Notes: generated from the letters alone by a model not told the origin. A stretch of DNA of 64,000 bases from an uncultured Oscillospiraceae bacterium (GCA_944387095.1 CALXDP010000009.1:22323-86322); one strand, 5' to 3'; shown: positions 15,997 through 27,914, counted from the first letter of the stretch. Numbers and translations: made by a program.

Positions 15997-16592
15997 ACAA
16001 TCGTTTTGATGGCTGCCGCCACTCCCCGGCAGGCCAGCTCCAGCGGCATGCTGGGCGTTCCCGGCCTGTCCAGCACCTGCTCCGGCAGGTAGGGGATGTG
16101 GATAAAACCGCTGCGTATTTCCGGGAAATGCTGCTCCAGAAAATGCCGGACGGAATAGATCAGGTGGTTGCATACAAAGCTGCCCGCGGACAGAGACGCC
16201 TCCGCGGGGATCCCCTGCGCCCGGATGGCGTCCACTATGGCTTTGACAGGCAGCCTGGTGAAATAGGCGTCCGGGCCTCCGGGGACCACAGGTTCTTCCA
16301 CCGGCTGGTTTCCGGCGTTGTCGGGGATCCGGTAGTCGTCCAGGTTGACGGCAACCCGTTCCACACTCACCGCCGCCCGGCCCCCAGCCTGACCGATGGA
16401 CAGCACCACATCCGGGCGGTGTTCCTCCACCGCCCGCTCCACCCGCCTGGGGGCCTCATAGCGGACGGTAGGCAGGAGCAGTTTGATGATGTCCGCCCCG
16501 GCGACGACGTCCGGCAAGGCTTCCACCACCAGGGCGAATGGATTGCGGCGCTCGCCCCCGAAGGGTTCAAACCCCGTGACCAGAAGTTTCAT
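15978..16592 (-). CDS. pcp: Pyrrolidone-carboxylate peptidase (pyroglutamyl peptidase I)
   Basis: This 204-residue cysteine peptidase removes N-terminal pyroglutamate from peptides. It begins with MKLLVTGFEPFGG, the family signature. It contains the catalytic Cys in AGSFVCNHLIY and the catalytic His in FIHIPYLPEQ. The last six codons (EEEGR and stop) lie within the terminator palindrome shared with aspS. It precedes rnhA by 6 bp in reverse, so rnhA and pcp probably share a transcript. Confidence 0.94.
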   Translation of the reverse strand: MKLLVTGFEPFGGERRNPFALVVEALPDVVAGADIIKLLLPTVRYEAPRRVERAVEEHRPDVVLSIGQAGGRAAVSVERVAVNLDDYRIPDNAGNQPVEEPVVPGGPDAYFTRLPVKAIVDAIRAQGIPAEASLSAGSFVCNHLIYSVRHFLEQHFPEIRSGFIHIPYLPEQVLDRPGTPSMPLELACRGVAAAIKTIVEEEGR

Positions 16593-16598
16593 GAGCGA

Positions 16599-17039
16599 TC
16601 ACCCCTTCAGCTTCTGCCACTCCGCCACCGCCAACTCATCGCAGCGGTTGTTGTGAGGATTGCTGGCATGGCCCTTGACCCAGTGGAGGTTGACCTGGTG
16701 ACGCTCACACAGCGCCAGCAGTTGCTCCCACAGATCCGGGTTCAGGGCCGGCTTTTTGTCCCCCTTCACCCAGCCCCGGGCCTTCCAGCCCTTGGCCCAG
16801 CCCTTTTCCAGCGCGTCAATGACGTATTTAGAGTCGGAGTACAGTTCCACCTGACAGGGCTCCTTCAGAGCCTCCAGCCCTCTAATGACCGCGGTGAGCT
16901 CCATACGGTTGTTGGTGGTGGACCGCTCTCCCCCGCTCATCTCCCGTCTATGCTCCCCATATATCAGAATGACGCCCCAACCGCCGGGGCCGGGATTGCC
17001 GGAGCAGGCGCCGTCCGTATAGATCGTCACTGTCTTCAC
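16599..17039 (-). CDS. rnhA: Ribonuclease HI
   Basis: This 146-residue RNase H cleaves RNA in RNA-DNA hybrids. The catalytic acidic residues appear in [32 protein letters not shown] and the final CDELA. The basic protrusion with [15 protein letters not shown] is of the E. coli RNase HI type. The GTG at 17039 follows AGGGGGA. It lies just upstream of pcp. Confidence 0.94.
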   Translation of the reverse strand: MKTVTIYTDGACSGNPGPGGWGVILIYGEHRREMSGGERSTTNNRMELTAVIRGLEALKEPCQVELYSDSKYVIDALEKGWAKGWKARGWVKGDKKPALNPDLWEQLLALCERHQVNLHWVKGHASNPHNNRCDELAVAEWQKLKG

Positions 17040-17240
17040 GTGGGTTCCCCCTGTCGGATGGTTTTCTCCATATAGTCTAACACAAACCCGCCCGCCCTGT
17101 CCACAGCCCCGCCAGGGCCGGATTCCCAGGTGCGCCGGCAGGCCCGCGCGATTCTCAGGCCGATGGGTGCGCACGTCCCGAGAGGGCCACACGCCCTGGA
17201 TTGGGCTGCTGCCACGTTTCGTCCGCCGTCTTTCACCGGG

Positions 17241-17270
17241 AAAAAAGAGGCTGCCCCCCCGGACAGCCTC
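17241..17270 (-). terminator. Minus-strand terminator after the XRE gene
   Basis: A 7-bp stem (GAGGCTG with CAGCCTC) is followed on the minus strand by six Ts, just after the stop of the regulator gene. Confidence 0.75.
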
Positions 17271-17274
17271 CCTC

Positions 17275-17685
17275 TTACTCCTTTGTGATTGTAATGGTAA
17301 GCTGGGAGATGGCCAGGCAAGCCAGCCCAATACCCAGCATGCCCAGGGCGGACTTGGCATCAATCTGTTCCAGAAAGGACAGCACCGCCACGGCAACCCC
17401 CATGGCAACCGCCACCCCTTTCAGAATCACATCTATCAGGGCTCCCGCCCTCTCCCCGGTGTCCCGGGCCTGGGTGCCCGCCTTCCCCCGCATCAGCTCA
17501 TCCACGGAAATTTCGAAGATCTCCGCCAGCCTGGGCAGGGCGCTGACGTCCGGGAGGGACAGGTCCCGCTCCCACTTGGACACCGCCTTATCGGTCACCC
17601 CCATCTGCTCCGCCAGCTCCAGCTGGGTCATGCCCTTCTCCTTACGCAGGGCGGCGACCATGGCGCCAAAAGTCTGCTTCCTCAT
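17275..17685 (-). CDS. XRE-family regulator with membrane tail
   Basis: This 136-residue protein has an N-terminal helix-turn-helix (about 8-62, with [21 protein letters not shown]). A linker and one or two hydrophobic segments at about 80-130 follow. Membrane-tethered XRE regulators of this layout are common in Clostridia, but the signal is unknown. The ATG at 17685 follows AAGGAGTG. Its promoter carries repeated half sites that fit autoregulation. Confidence 0.82.
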   Translation of the reverse strand: MRKQTFGAMVAALRKEKGMTQLELAEQMGVTDKAVSKWERDLSLPDVSALPRLAEIFEISVDELMRGKAGTQARDTGERAGALIDVILKGVAVAMGVAVAVLSFLEQIDAKSALGMLGIGLACLAISQLTITITKE

Positions 17686-17716
17686 AGGATCCACACTCCT
17701 TTTTCCAGATGTCTGC

Positions 17717-17791
17717 ATCCTATCACACCTCCGTCCGTCCCTCAACCGACGGGAAGTTTCCCTCGGTAGACCGGCGGTTTCCCCTCAGTTG
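17717..17791 (-). promoter_or_regulatory. Promoter and repeat-rich operator region of the XRE gene
   Basis: On the minus strand TTGAGG (17745-17740), a 17-nt spacer and TAGGAT (17722-17717) form the promoter. Upstream lie an inverted pair CCTCAAC / GTTGAGG flanking a repeated GTTTCCC(C)TC, a plausible repressor-binding cluster. Confidence 0.5.
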
Positions 17792-17941
17792 AGGACAGTG
17801 GAGCGCCGCGGGGCGGGGCGCAACCCGCGAGATTGGGCTCTGCCTGTCTCTCCACTCTCTCCGCCCGAAGTTTTCCGCAAACTCCGCGAGGCTTTTCTCA
17901 ACGGCCCAGGGCGCGCGGCCGCCCCACTTTCCCGGGGCGGA

Positions 17942-18319
17942 TCACAGCTCCCGCAGGATCTCCTGGCGCTTCCGGTCGTACTCCTCCCGGGTGAGCAGCC
18001 CCGCCTCCTTCAGGCTCTTGAGCTGCTCCAGCCGGCCCTTGGCGTCCAGGGTATTGGTTGGGGTTGGGTGATCCTGACCGGCAGGTTCGGACTCTTCCTC
18101 CTCGGTATAGATCTCCATGGTGGGCACGCCCTTCTTCCCAAAGGCGTTCAGGCCGTTGACCACTGTGATGGCCACCGCGATCCCCGTCCAGAGCAGGCCG
18201 AACAGACCGAAGGCGGGGATCACCACAAACAGCCCGATGCAAACGAATATCACGCCCACAGCAAATCCCATCGTCGACTGTGACCGGCTTGGTTTGATCC
18301 GAATGTTTCTTCTGGCCAT
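17942..18319 (-). CDS. SHOCT-domain membrane protein
   Basis: This 125-residue protein has a basic N-terminus, two closely spaced membrane segments (about 17-55) and an acidic linker. A C-terminal SHOCT motif (about 93-125) reads LEQLKSLKEAGLLTREEYDRKRQEILREL in outline. SHOCT domains are small and found at the ends of many membrane proteins; their function is not established. It lies 22 bp downstream of gyrA on the same strand and may be read through from it. Confidence 0.8.
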   Translation of the reverse strand: MARRNIRIKPSRSQSTMGFAVGVIFVCIGLFVVIPAFGLFGLLWTGIAVAITVVNGLNAFGKKGVPTMEIYTEEEESEPAGQDHPTPTNTLDAKGRLEQLKSLKEAGLLTREEYDRKRQEILREL

Positions 18320-18341
18320 TTCTGTTCCCCCTTACGCTTCT

Positions 18342-20855
18342 TTACTCCTGGCTGCGCGCCTCTTCCGGGCTCTGGGTGGAATCGGCCTCCGGCTCCTTGT
18401 CCGCCAGAGCCATGGCGATGACCCGGTCCCCCTCCTCCTTCAGGCGCATGACGATGACGCCCTGGGTGGCCCGGCCGGCCAGCCGGATGGATGCCACGTC
18501 GGTACGGATGAGGGTGCCGGCCTGGGTAACCAGCAGCAGGTCCTCGGTGCCATCCACCACCTTGATGCCCACCACCCGGCCGGTCTTGGCGGTGACGGCG
18601 TAGTTCTTGATGCCGATGCCGCCCCGGTTGGTGATGCGGTAGTCCTCCACAGGGGTTCGCTTGCCGTAGCCGTGCTCGGTGATGGTGAGCACCGCCCGGC
18701 TCTGGGTGGCCCGGGCCGCGCCCACCACATAGTCCCCGGGGCGCAGGCGGATACCCCGCACGCCCATGGAGGAGCGGCCCGTGGGCCGCACATCCGTCTC
18801 CGCAAAGCACACGGCCATGCCGTCGTGGGTGGCGATGAGGATATTCTTGGTGCCGTCGGTCTCCCGCACCACCATCAGCTCGTCCCCGTCCTCCAGGGTG
18901 ATGACCCGCAGGCCGTTGTTGCGGAGATTCTTCAGTGTGACCACCGGCAGGCGCTTCACCGTGCCGTTGCGGGTGATCATCACCAGGAAACGTCCCTCGT
19001 CCGTGATGTCCTGGGTGTGAATCATGGCGGACACCTTCTCCCCCGCCTCCACCTGGAGCACGTTGACGATGTTGGTACCCCGGGCGGTACGCCCCGCCTC
19101 GGGAATCTGATATCCCTTCTTGCGGAACACCCGGCCCTTGTCGGTAAAGAAGAGGATATGGTCATGGGTGGAGGCGGTAAACACCGTGTTCACATAGTCC
19201 TCCTCCCGGGTGGACATGGATTTCTTGCCCATGCCCCCCTTGCCCTGGGCGGCGTACTCCCTGGCGCTGGTGCGCTTGATGTAGCCCCCGGCGGTCATGG
19301 TGAACACACACTGCTCCTCGGCGATGAGATCCTCCACATCCAGGTCGTCTTCCGCAAAGCCGATTTCGGTTTTGCGCTCGTCCCCGTACTTGTCCCGGAT
19401 CTCCAACAGCTCGTCCTTGAGCACGCCCCGGAGCATGGATTCATCGCTGAGCAGCTGTTCAAAATAGGCGATGCGCTCCTGAAGCTCGTCAAACTCCGCC
19501 TGGAGTTTCTCCCGATCCAGCCCCTGCAGCGCCTTCAGGCGCATATCCAGGATGGCCTGGGCCTGGACGTCGTCCAGGCCGAAGCGGGCCATGAGCTTCT
19601 CCTTGGCGTCATCATAGCTCTGGCGGATGATGCGGATGACCTCGTCGATGTTGTCCTGGGCGATGAGCAGGCCCTCCAGCAGATGGGCCCGCTCTTGGGC
19701 CTTCTTCAGATCATAGCGGGTGCGCCGGGTGATGACCTCTTCCTGGAAGGCAATGTACTCGTCCAGGATCTGCCGCAGGGTGAGCACCTTGGGCTGCTTC
19801 TGATCATTGACCAGGGCCAGCAGAATCACCCCGAAGGTGGTCTGCATCTGGGTCTGGGCAAACAGCCGGTTCAGGGTCACCTGGGGATTGGCATCCTTCT
19901 TCAGCTCGATGACGATGCGCATGCCCCGCTTGCCATCCGACTCGTCCCGCAGGCCGGAGATCCCATCCAGCCGCTTGTCCTTCACCTGGTCGGCAATACT
20001 CTCCACCAGCCGGGCCTTGTTCACCTGGTAGGGCAGTTCGGTGACGATGATGCGGGTGCGGCCGCTGCCGAACTCCTCCATCTCCGTGCGGGCGCGGACC
20101 TTGATGTGGCCCCGGCCGGTGGCGTAGGCCGCCCGGATACCCGCCCGGCCCATGATAATGCCCCGGGTGGGAAAGTCCGGCCCTTTGATGTGCTCCATCA
20201 GATCATCCAGGGTGGCGTTCTCATTATCCAGCACACAGATGACCCCGTCAATGACCTCCCGCAGATTGTGGGGCGGGATGTTGGTGGTCATGCCCACGGC
20301 GATGCCGGAGGAACCGTTCACCAGCAGATTGGGGAAGCGGGAGGGCACTACCCGGGGTTCCTTCAAGGACTCGTCAAAGTTGGGGTCCCAGTTTACCGTG
20401 TCCTTATCGATATCCCGCATCATCTCGCCCGCGATTCTGGCCATGCGGGCCTCGGTATAGCGGTAGGCGGCCGGTGGATCCCCGTCCACAGAGCCGAAGT
20501 TGCCGTGACCGTCCACCAGGGGGTAGCGCATGGAGAAGTCTTGGGCCAGACGGACCAGGGCATCATAGACGGACTGGTCGCCGTGAGGATGGTATTTGCC
20601 CAGCACGTCGCCCACGCAGGTGGCGGACTTCTTGAAGGGCTTGTCAGAGGTCAGACCGCTCTCATACATGGAGTAGAGGATGCGGCGATGCACCGGCTTC
20701 AGGCCGTCCCGCACATCGGGCAGGGCCCGGCCCACAATGACGGACATGGCGTATTCAATATACGCCGTCTGCATCTCATGCTCCAGATTGATCTCTACAA
20801 TTTTCTGATCGGGAAAGGAGATATCCCGGCTCATATACTCATCTTGTTTCGACAT
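18342..20855 (-). CDS. gyrA: DNA gyrase subunit A
   Basis: This 837-residue subunit cleaves and rejoins DNA in negative supercoiling. The catalytic Tyr133 lies in [10 protein letters not shown]. The quinolone-determining region reads [15 protein letters not shown], with Gln94 where E. coli has Ser83 and the acidic Asp98 kept at the Asp87 position. The C-terminal beta-pinwheel has the GyrA box-like QGKGGMG followed by several blades. It lies 30 bp after gyrB. Confidence 0.97.
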   Translation of the reverse strand: MSKQDEYMSRDISFPDQKIVEINLEHEMQTAYIEYAMSVIVGRALPDVRDGLKPVHRRILYSMYESGLTSDKPFKKSATCVGDVLGKYHPHGDQSVYDALVRLAQDFSMRYPLVDGHGNFGSVDGDPPAAYRYTEARMARIAGEMMRDIDKDTVNWDPNFDESLKEPRVVPSRFPNLLVNGSSGIAVGMTTNIPPHNLREVIDGVICVLDNENATLDDLMEHIKGPDFPTRGIIMGRAGIRAAYATGRGHIKVRARTEMEEFGSGRTRIIVTELPYQVNKARLVESIADQVKDKRLDGISGLRDESDGKRGMRIVIELKKDANPQVTLNRLFAQTQMQTTFGVILLALVNDQKQPKVLTLRQILDEYIAFQEEVITRRTRYDLKKAQERAHLLEGLLIAQDNIDEVIRIIRQSYDDAKEKLMARFGLDDVQAQAILDMRLKALQGLDREKLQAEFDELQERIAYFEQLLSDESMLRGVLKDELLEIRDKYGDERKTEIGFAEDDLDVEDLIAEEQCVFTMTAGGYIKRTSAREYAAQGKGGMGKKSMSTREEDYVNTVFTASTHDHILFFTDKGRVFRKKGYQIPEAGRTARGTNIVNVLQVEAGEKVSAMIHTQDITDEGRFLVMITRNGTVKRLPVVTLKNLRNNGLRVITLEDGDELMVVRETDGTKNILIATHDGMAVCFAETDVRPTGRSSMGVRGIRLRPGDYVVGAARATQSRAVLTITEHGYGKRTPVEDYRITNRGGIGIKNYAVTAKTGRVVGIKVVDGTEDLLLVTQAGTLIRTDVASIRLAGRATQGVIVMRLKEEGDRVIAMALADKEPEADSTQSPEEARSQE

Positions 20856-20885
20856 AGTATGCTAAATCCCTTTCTGTCCAAGGCC

Positions 20886-22853
<1,968 letters not shown>

Positions 22854-22905
22854 TCAGATCAAAGCGATGCCCCGCCCCACATAGGCGGGACACCGGTTTC
22901 CGCCG

Positions 22906-23313
22906 TTATTCCATGGGACAAAACTCCGTATCGTCCACCAGATCCTCTTCCGGCTCAAATCCGTCGTCCACCAGCTCGGTGGCCCGCATGCGCCGGGCGT
23001 TCTTGGCCTGCTCCACCTTTTGATAGATCAGCTCCTTGACCGCTTTGGGATCCCGCACGCTCACCAGATCCATGTGGGGCGAGGTCTTGTCTGAGGAGTA
23101 GACACAGATGGTACCCACCCGGAAGATCCTCTGCCACAGGGAACGGGTCAGTTCCAAATCCCGTACCCGGTAGAGCAGCACTTCTTCTTCTTTCAAGTTG
23201 AACAATCCTATCTCCCGGAAAATTCGGTTTTCGCTCAGGCGATACCGGGTGAAGCTGATGGGCAGTCCAAAATAGCGTTTTCTGTCTTTCCACAGATAGT
23301 TGATGGGTTCCAT
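22906..23313 (-). CDS. Bacterial PH-domain protein
   Basis: This 135-residue protein matches the bPH_2/YdbS-like pattern. A core of about residues 15-105 contains FTRYRLSENRIFREIGLFNLKEEEVLLYRVRDLELTR-type strands and a VRDPKAVKELIYQKVEQAK helix. The tail is acidic (EPEEDLVDD). Function is unknown; such domains mediate protein or lipid contacts. It sits between remB and gyrB, a common position in Oscillospiraceae-type genomes. The ATG at 23313 follows GGAAAGAG. Confidence 0.78.
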   Translation of the reverse strand: MEPINYLWKDRKRYFGLPISFTRYRLSENRIFREIGLFNLKEEEVLLYRVRDLELTRSLWQRIFRVGTICVYSSDKTSPHMDLVSVRDPKAVKELIYQKVEQAKNARRMRATELVDDGFEPEEDLVDDTEFCPME

Positions 23314-23328
23314 ACTCTTTCCTCCCGT

Positions 23329-23592
23329 TTACTCAAATCCATTCTGTTCCGCCCGGCGAATCAGGGTGGCGGTATTCACCTGGGAGAGATAGATCTTTGC
23401 CCCTTCCTCCCCCTGCTGGCACAGAATGAAAGACCGGGGCAGATCGCCGCCCACATAGGTGACCCGTCCCTCCCCCTCCGCCTGCTCTAAAAAACGGCGG
23501 GTGCGGAAGGACCAGGTGGTGTTATCCAGATCAAATATCCCCAAAATGGAGGATTCCGGAATGCTCATCGATTGTCCCAGATACAGATACAT
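23329..23592 (-). CDS. remB: RemB-like (DUF370) protein
   Basis: This 87-residue protein, starting MYLYLGQ, belongs to the DUF370/RemA-RemB family. In B. subtilis RemA is a DNA-binding regulator of matrix genes, and the paralogue RemB (YaaB) lies beside recF, as here. FDLDNTT and the late SQVNTATLIRR match the family pattern. Function in this organism is inferred from family and position only. Confidence 0.82.
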   Translation of the reverse strand: MYLYLGQSMSIPESSILGIFDLDNTTWSFRTRRFLEQAEGEGRVTYVGGDLPRSFILCQQGEEGAKIYLSQVNTATLIRRAEQNGFE

Positions 23593-23613
23593 GAAGAAAT
23601 AACCTCCGCGGTA

Positions 23614-24717
23614 TCACACCAGCCCGCCGTCCCGGATGCGGAAGGCCTTGCCCACCCGCAGCCTGGCCAGCTTTTCCTCCTCACAACAAGTAATAAAGAC
23701 CTGTCCTGAGGTAATGCGGTTTAACACAAACTCCTGCCGGCGGTGGTCCAGCTCGGACAGCACGTCGTCCAGCAGCAGCACCGGCCACTCCCCGGTATCC
23801 TGGTAAAAAATATCCCGGGCAGCCATTTTCAGGGACAATGCCGCAGTGCGTACCTGCCCCTGGGAGCCAAAGGCCTTTGCCGGATTTCCGTCAATTTCGA
23901 TGGTCAATTCATCCCGGTGTGGCCCGGTGAGGCAGGCGTGGGATTCGATCTCCGCCCGCCGGTGGCGCTCCTGGTGGTCCAACAACTGGCCCAACAGCTG
24001 TTTGGGGGCGGCCAGGGGGTCGGTGATGGTGGACACGGTGTCATAGCCCAGATGAAGCTGTTCCCGTCCGCCAGAGCAGTCCGCGTGGATGCCGGGTGCG
24101 GTCTGGTTCAATTTTTTCACGAAATGGGCCCGGTAGTGGATGAGGACGGCGCCACACTGGGCCATGCGCAGGGAGTAGTCGTCCAGCGCGTCCAGCAGGG
24201 AGGGCTTTTCCTCCCAGTCCCGGAGAATCCTGCCCTTCTGTTCGTGCAGCCGGTGATACTCTGCCAGAGCTGCGGCGTATTTTGGACGCAGCTGGCAGAT
24301 GCAGCTGTCCAGAAACTTCCGCCGGGCTGCGGCCCCCTCCCGGATGATGTAGAGATCCTCGGGGCAGAACAGTACCGTGGTCAAAAGCCCGGACAGCTCT
24401 CCCGCGGACTTCAGCCGCACTCCGTTGGACCACAGCTGACGGCGCACGCCCCGGGTGAGCTGGGCTTCCAGGGTATAGTCCCGACGGCGGCTGAAAATCT
24501 CCGCCTTTAGGAAAGCCCGGTCAATTCCAAACTGGATCAGCTCCCGGTCATACCTGGCCCGGTGGGAGGAAGCGGAGGAAAGATAGGCCACCGCCTCGAT
24601 CAGGTTGGTCTTCCCCTGGGCGTTTTCCCCCACAATCACATTGACCCCGGGATCAAAGGATACCTCCAAATGGGTATAGTTCCGGAAAAAGTCCAGGGTG
24701 ACTGCCTTGACGATCAT
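23614..24717 (-). CDS. recF: DNA replication and repair protein RecF
   Basis: This 367-residue SMC-like ATPase has Walker [11 protein letters not shown] at about residues 32-41. The ABC-type signature ([16 protein letters not shown]) and Walker B ([11 protein letters not shown]) lie in the C-terminal half. It loads RecA at gaps with RecO and RecR. The ATG at 24717 overlaps the stop of rlbA by 4 nt (ATGA), indicating translational coupling. Confidence 0.95.
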   Translation of the reverse strand: MIVKAVTLDFFRNYTHLEVSFDPGVNVIVGENAQGKTNLIEAVAYLSSASSHRARYDRELIQFGIDRAFLKAEIFSRRRDYTLEAQLTRGVRRQLWSNGVRLKSAGELSGLLTTVLFCPEDLYIIREGAAARRKFLDSCICQLRPKYAAALAEYHRLHEQKGRILRDWEEKPSLLDALDDYSLRMAQCGAVLIHYRAHFVKKLNQTAPGIHADCSGGREQLHLGYDTVSTITDPLAAPKQLLGQLLDHQERHRRAEIESHACLTGPHRDELTIEIDGNPAKAFGSQGQVRTAALSLKMAARDIFYQDTGEWPVLLLDDVLSELDHRRQEFVLNRITSGQVFITCCEEEKLARLRVGKAFRIRDGGLV

Positions 24718-24929
24718 TCCACCACCAGGGCCAGGCCGCCGTCCAGCTCCACCCGGTCACCGGGCCGGATCTTCCTGCCCCGCATGGTGCACACCTGTCC
24801 ATTGACCGATACGCCGCCGTCCTGAATGACCGCCTTGGCCTCCCCGCCGGTGGCCGTCACATTGGCGAATTTCAGCAGCGCGTCCAGCTTGATAAATTCC
24901 GTTGTGATTTTGATGCGCGCTTCCCGCAT
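24714..24929 (-). CDS. rlbA: S4-domain RNA-binding protein RlbA (YaaA)
   Basis: This 71-residue protein has the S4 fold ([32 protein letters not shown] in outline). It is the small protein conserved between dnaN and recF. It is thought to act in ribosome biogenesis in B. subtilis. The ATG at 24929 follows GGGAGGAA; an in-frame ATG at 24950 is less likely. Confidence 0.9.
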   Translation of the reverse strand: MREARIKITTEFIKLDALLKFANVTATGGEAKAVIQDGGVSVNGQVCTMRGRKIRPGDRVELDGGLALVVE

Positions 24930-24968
24930 GCTCGTTCCTCCCGTCAGCATCCGTTTGTTCCGGCGCTT

Positions 24969-26087
24969 TTACTCCCCCGCCTTCAGACGCACGGGCAGCA
25001 CCATATAAAGGAAGTTGTCCCCTTCCCCCTGTTTGGGCAGGATCAGACAGGGAGAGGTGGGGGTGTTCAGCTCCAGGCGCACCTGCCCGGCGGGGGCGGC
25101 CTTCACCGCCTCCATGAGAAAACGGTTATTAAAGCCGATCTCCAGCCCCTTGCCGTCCCCCACAATGGGGCAGCGGTCAAAGGCGGAGCCGATGGCGGTT
25201 TTGGAGGTGATGGATAAAGAACCGTCTTCAAATCTGCACCGCAGGGGACTTTTCAGCTTGTCGTTGATGATCAGCGAGGCCCGGTCAATGGATAGCTGCA
25301 GCGCGGCGGTATCCGCTTCCAGACAGATGGAGTTATTCTGAGGGATGGTCTGCCGGTAGTTGAGAAACTCCCCTTCCAGCCGCCGGGCCACCAGCAGGGT
25401 GGATCCCATGAGAAAGGTGATGTGACGCTCTCCCTCGGTCACGGTGACCGCCTCGTCGCTGTCCGCACAGATTTTATCCACCTCGCTTAGGGCCGCGCCG
25501 GGCACCACAAAGGAGAACTGATCTGCACCGCTCTTCTGGACAATCTTTTCCCGGCGCAGGGCCAGCCGGTAACCGTCCACCGCCACCATGGTCAGCTCTT
25601 CGCCGGCCACTTCAAAGAGGGCGCCGGTATGGATAGGGCGGCTCTCATTATCACTGACGGCAAAGATCACCCGGGAAATCATGGATCGCAGCATCCCCTG
25701 GCCCATTACCAGCTTGTTCCCTTCGTCCACGGCGGGCAGCTCAGGAAATTCCTCGGCGCTGCTGCCCATGATATCGAAGGAGGTGGGGCCGCATTCAATG
25801 CGCACTTTATTTCCATCGGTGACCACCGATACCATATCGTCAGGCAGTTTCCGGATGATCTCTCCGAACAGGCGGGCCGGCAGGACAATGGAACCGGTCT
25901 GAGTTACGCCAGCCTCTACCCGGGTGACGATACCGGTCTCCAAATTATAACCGCTGATGTTCAGCCCGCTCTCCTCCGCTTCTAGCAACACTCCTTCCAG
26001 AGCCAGAATGGAGCTTTTGGCAGCCACAACCCGTCCGGCTGTGGTGACGGCGTTTTGCAACAGCGCTTTTTCACAGGAAAATTTCAT
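24969..26087 (-). CDS. dnaN: DNA polymerase III beta subunit (sliding clamp)
   Basis: This 372-residue clamp protein has three repeated domains and the conserved C-terminal MVLPVRL strand that forms the partner-binding pocket. It begins MKFSCEKALLQNAV. It holds polymerase III and many other enzymes on DNA. AAAGGA precedes the ATG at 26087. It lies across the oriC gap from dnaA on the same strand. Confidence 0.97.
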   Translation of the reverse strand: MKFSCEKALLQNAVTTAGRVVAAKSSILALEGVLLEAEESGLNISGYNLETGIVTRVEAGVTQTGSIVLPARLFGEIIRKLPDDMVSVVTDGNKVRIECGPTSFDIMGSSAEEFPELPAVDEGNKLVMGQGMLRSMISRVIFAVSDNESRPIHTGALFEVAGEELTMVAVDGYRLALRREKIVQKSGADQFSFVVPGAALSEVDKICADSDEAVTVTEGERHITFLMGSTLLVARRLEGEFLNYRQTIPQNNSICLEADTAALQLSIDRASLIINDKLKSPLRCRFEDGSLSITSKTAIGSAFDRCPIVGDGKGLEIGFNNRFLMEAVKAAPAGQVRLELNTPTSPCLILPKQGEGDNFLYMVLPVRLKAGE

Positions 26088-26349
26088 AGTTGGGTTTCCT
26101 TTCTCTCCCCCCGGCAAAGAATGGGGGAGGTGTTTTTATTTCGTAGTCCATAGTAGGCCCGGTGGAAGCTGTGGAAAACCGGGGAAGGCATTGTGTTGAG
26201 ACGCTTTCCAGCTTGCGGAAGGTTCCACAATACTTCCACAGAAAACACAGAATGGTGGGAGGCGTATTGCGCTTCCACAGCTTTCCACACCACAGCCCGA
26301 AATTTTGTGGAAATGTTGTAAAGGATAGCGTCCGGCCAAGGGAGGTAAA
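26088..26349. other. oriC: Likely oriC with six variant DnaA boxes
   Basis: The 262-bp dnaA-dnaN gap holds six copies of TTCCACA/TGTGGAA: 26170-26176, 26223-26229, 26234-26240, 26273-26279, 26283-26289 and 26306-26312. All read T rather than A at position 3 of the 9-mer TTATCCACA; the closest full match is TTTTCCACA. AT-rich stretches lie at about 26130-26145 and 26300-26320. A TAGTAG pair (26151-26156), next to a short GC run and the first box, could be DnaA-trio sequence. Confidence 0.8.
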
Positions 26350-27672
26350 TTAGTAGGCGGAGTTGACCGCATTGGTGATGTCCCGGATGATCTCGGTGAG
26401 CTCGGGCTGTTCCTTCATGTTCTTTTCCACCCGGTTGATGGAATTGAGCACCGTGGAGTGGTGGCGGCCGCCAAACTGCTGGCCGATCTCCGCCAGGGAC
26501 AGCTGGGTCATCTCCCGAATGATGTACATGGCCACGTTGCGGGCGGTGGTGATTTCCTTGTTCTGGCTCTGGCCCCGCAAAGCGTCGCTGTCCAGCTCGT
26601 AAAACCGGGCCACCTCTTGGATGATGGTGTCCGCGGATGGGAGAAAGTCCTCCTTGGCCCGGAGAATGTCCCGCACCGCCCGGATGGTGTTTTCCACATC
26701 CACCTGGGCGCCCATCAGCTCCTGAAAGGCCATGATTTTGTTGACCACGCCCTCGATTTGCCGGACATTGGCGGTGATGTTCTCCGCCACATAGCTGAGC
26801 ACTGGGTCGGGCAGGGCGATGCCCCGCTCCAGGGACTTGTTTTTCAAAATGGCCATGCGGGTCTCATAGTCGGGAGGCTGGATGTCTGCGGGCAGACCCT
26901 GCTCAAACCGGGTTTTGAGCCGCTGCTCCAGCCGGAGCATCTCCTGGGGAGGTCGGTCGGAGGTGAATACGATCTGCCTATTCTGCTCGTACAGGGTGTT
27001 GAAGGTGTGAAACAGCTCTTCCTCGCTGGAGTCCTTGCCGGCGATGAACTGCACGTCATCCATCAAAAACAGGTCTACCGTGCGGTACTTATTGCGAAAC
27101 TCCTGCATGTCCACGCCCCGGCGCAGATTGGTGATCAGTTCATTGACAAAATCCTCGCTTTTGATGTACAGAATACGGCAGTCCGGGTGGTTTTCCCGCA
27201 CCCGGTTGGCGATGGCGTGGAGCAGGTGGGTTTTCCCCAGCCCGGATTGCCCGTAGATGAAAAGAGGGTTGTAAGCTCCGCCCGGCTCGTCGGCCACCTT
27301 TTCCGCGGCGGTAAAGGCAAACTTGTTGGTGGAACCCACCACAAAGCGGTCAAAGGTATAGGACTGATAGGGGCTGTCCGTCTTTTGGGCGGCGGTTCCA
27401 GACTGGTATTTGACCCGCTCCTCCGGCAGGAGCAGGGAAACCCCTACCTCAAAAGAGAACAGCTCCAGCAGATTTTTCTCCAGGGTGGGTAGAAATCTGG
27501 TTTTGATGATGTTCCGCTTAAACTCAGTGGGGACACACAGAACCAGCCTGGTCTCCTCCAGCGCCACGGCCTCCACATCGCCAAACCAGGTCTCGATGGA
27601 GACGGCGGTCATATCCCCCTCCATCATGGTTTTGATTTTTTCCCACACATCGGCGGCTGATTTCATCGACAT
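26350..27672 (-). CDS. dnaA: Chromosomal replication initiator DnaA
   Basis: This 440-residue AAA+ initiator has Walker A GQSGLGKTHLL, Walker B LFLMDDVQFI and the arginine-finger region. Domain IV ends with a DNA-recognition helix reading GGRHHSTVLNS where E. coli and B. subtilis have GGRDHTTV. The linker domain II is short. GAGGTGA precedes ATGs at 27672 and 27666; the first is taken. It is divergent from rpmH, as usual at origins. Confidence 0.97.
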   Translation of the reverse strand: MSMKSAADVWEKIKTMMEGDMTAVSIETWFGDVEAVALEETRLVLCVPTEFKRNIIKTRFLPTLEKNLLELFSFEVGVSLLLPEERVKYQSGTAAQKTDSPYQSYTFDRFVVGSTNKFAFTAAEKVADEPGGAYNPLFIYGQSGLGKTHLLHAIANRVRENHPDCRILYIKSEDFVNELITNLRRGVDMQEFRNKYRTVDLFLMDDVQFIAGKDSSEEELFHTFNTLYEQNRQIVFTSDRPPQEMLRLEQRLKTRFEQGLPADIQPPDYETRMAILKNKSLERGIALPDPVLSYVAENITANVRQIEGVVNKIMAFQELMGAQVDVENTIRAVRDILRAKEDFLPSADTIIQEVARFYELDSDALRGQSQNKEITTARNVAMYIIREMTQLSLAEIGQQFGGRHHSTVLNSINRVEKNMKEQPELTEIIRDITNAVNSAY

Positions 27673-27708
27673 GACGTCACCTCAAAATGCGCGTATGATA
27701 ACCATATA

Positions 27709-27737
27709 ATTATAGCAAAAAGTAAGGGGTTCTACAA
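27709..27737 (-). promoter_or_regulatory. Promoter of dnaA
   Basis: On the minus strand TTGTAG (27737-27732), a 17-nt spacer and TATAAT (27714-27709) lie about 37 bp before the dnaA start. No DnaA box is visible here, so autoregulation through this promoter is not evident. Confidence 0.7.
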
Positions 27738-27914
27738 GGGGGTTTTCCCATTTCTTATTTTATAATGTAGTAAAGCGTCTCAAACAGGACGGCCAAGGGG
27801 ATGGGCAGCGGCGGGTGGAGCGCAGGCGGGGAAAAAGACCATTGTGTTGTCCAATAAAATTGACACAATATCTTGTACTTTATGAAAAAAGGCCGGGTTT
27901 TCTTTGAAATTTGA
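27738..27914. other. Gene-free dnaA-rpmH gap
   Basis: No gene is visible. The plus strand has AT-rich runs and a second TTGACA (27860-27865) without a well-spaced -10. A GC-rich block of about 55 bp lies around 27785-27835. Confidence 0.5.

Noticed and set aside
16117-16129. Noc-binding-site-like ATTTCCGGGAAAT in pcp
   Set aside because: One base is missing from the centre, which changes the half-site spacing, so it is weaker than the two one-mismatch sites.
27860-27885. Second promoter before rpmH starting at TTGACA 27860
   Set aside because: The nearest -10-like hexamer is only 14-15 nt away; the consensus promoter at 27915 explains the gene.
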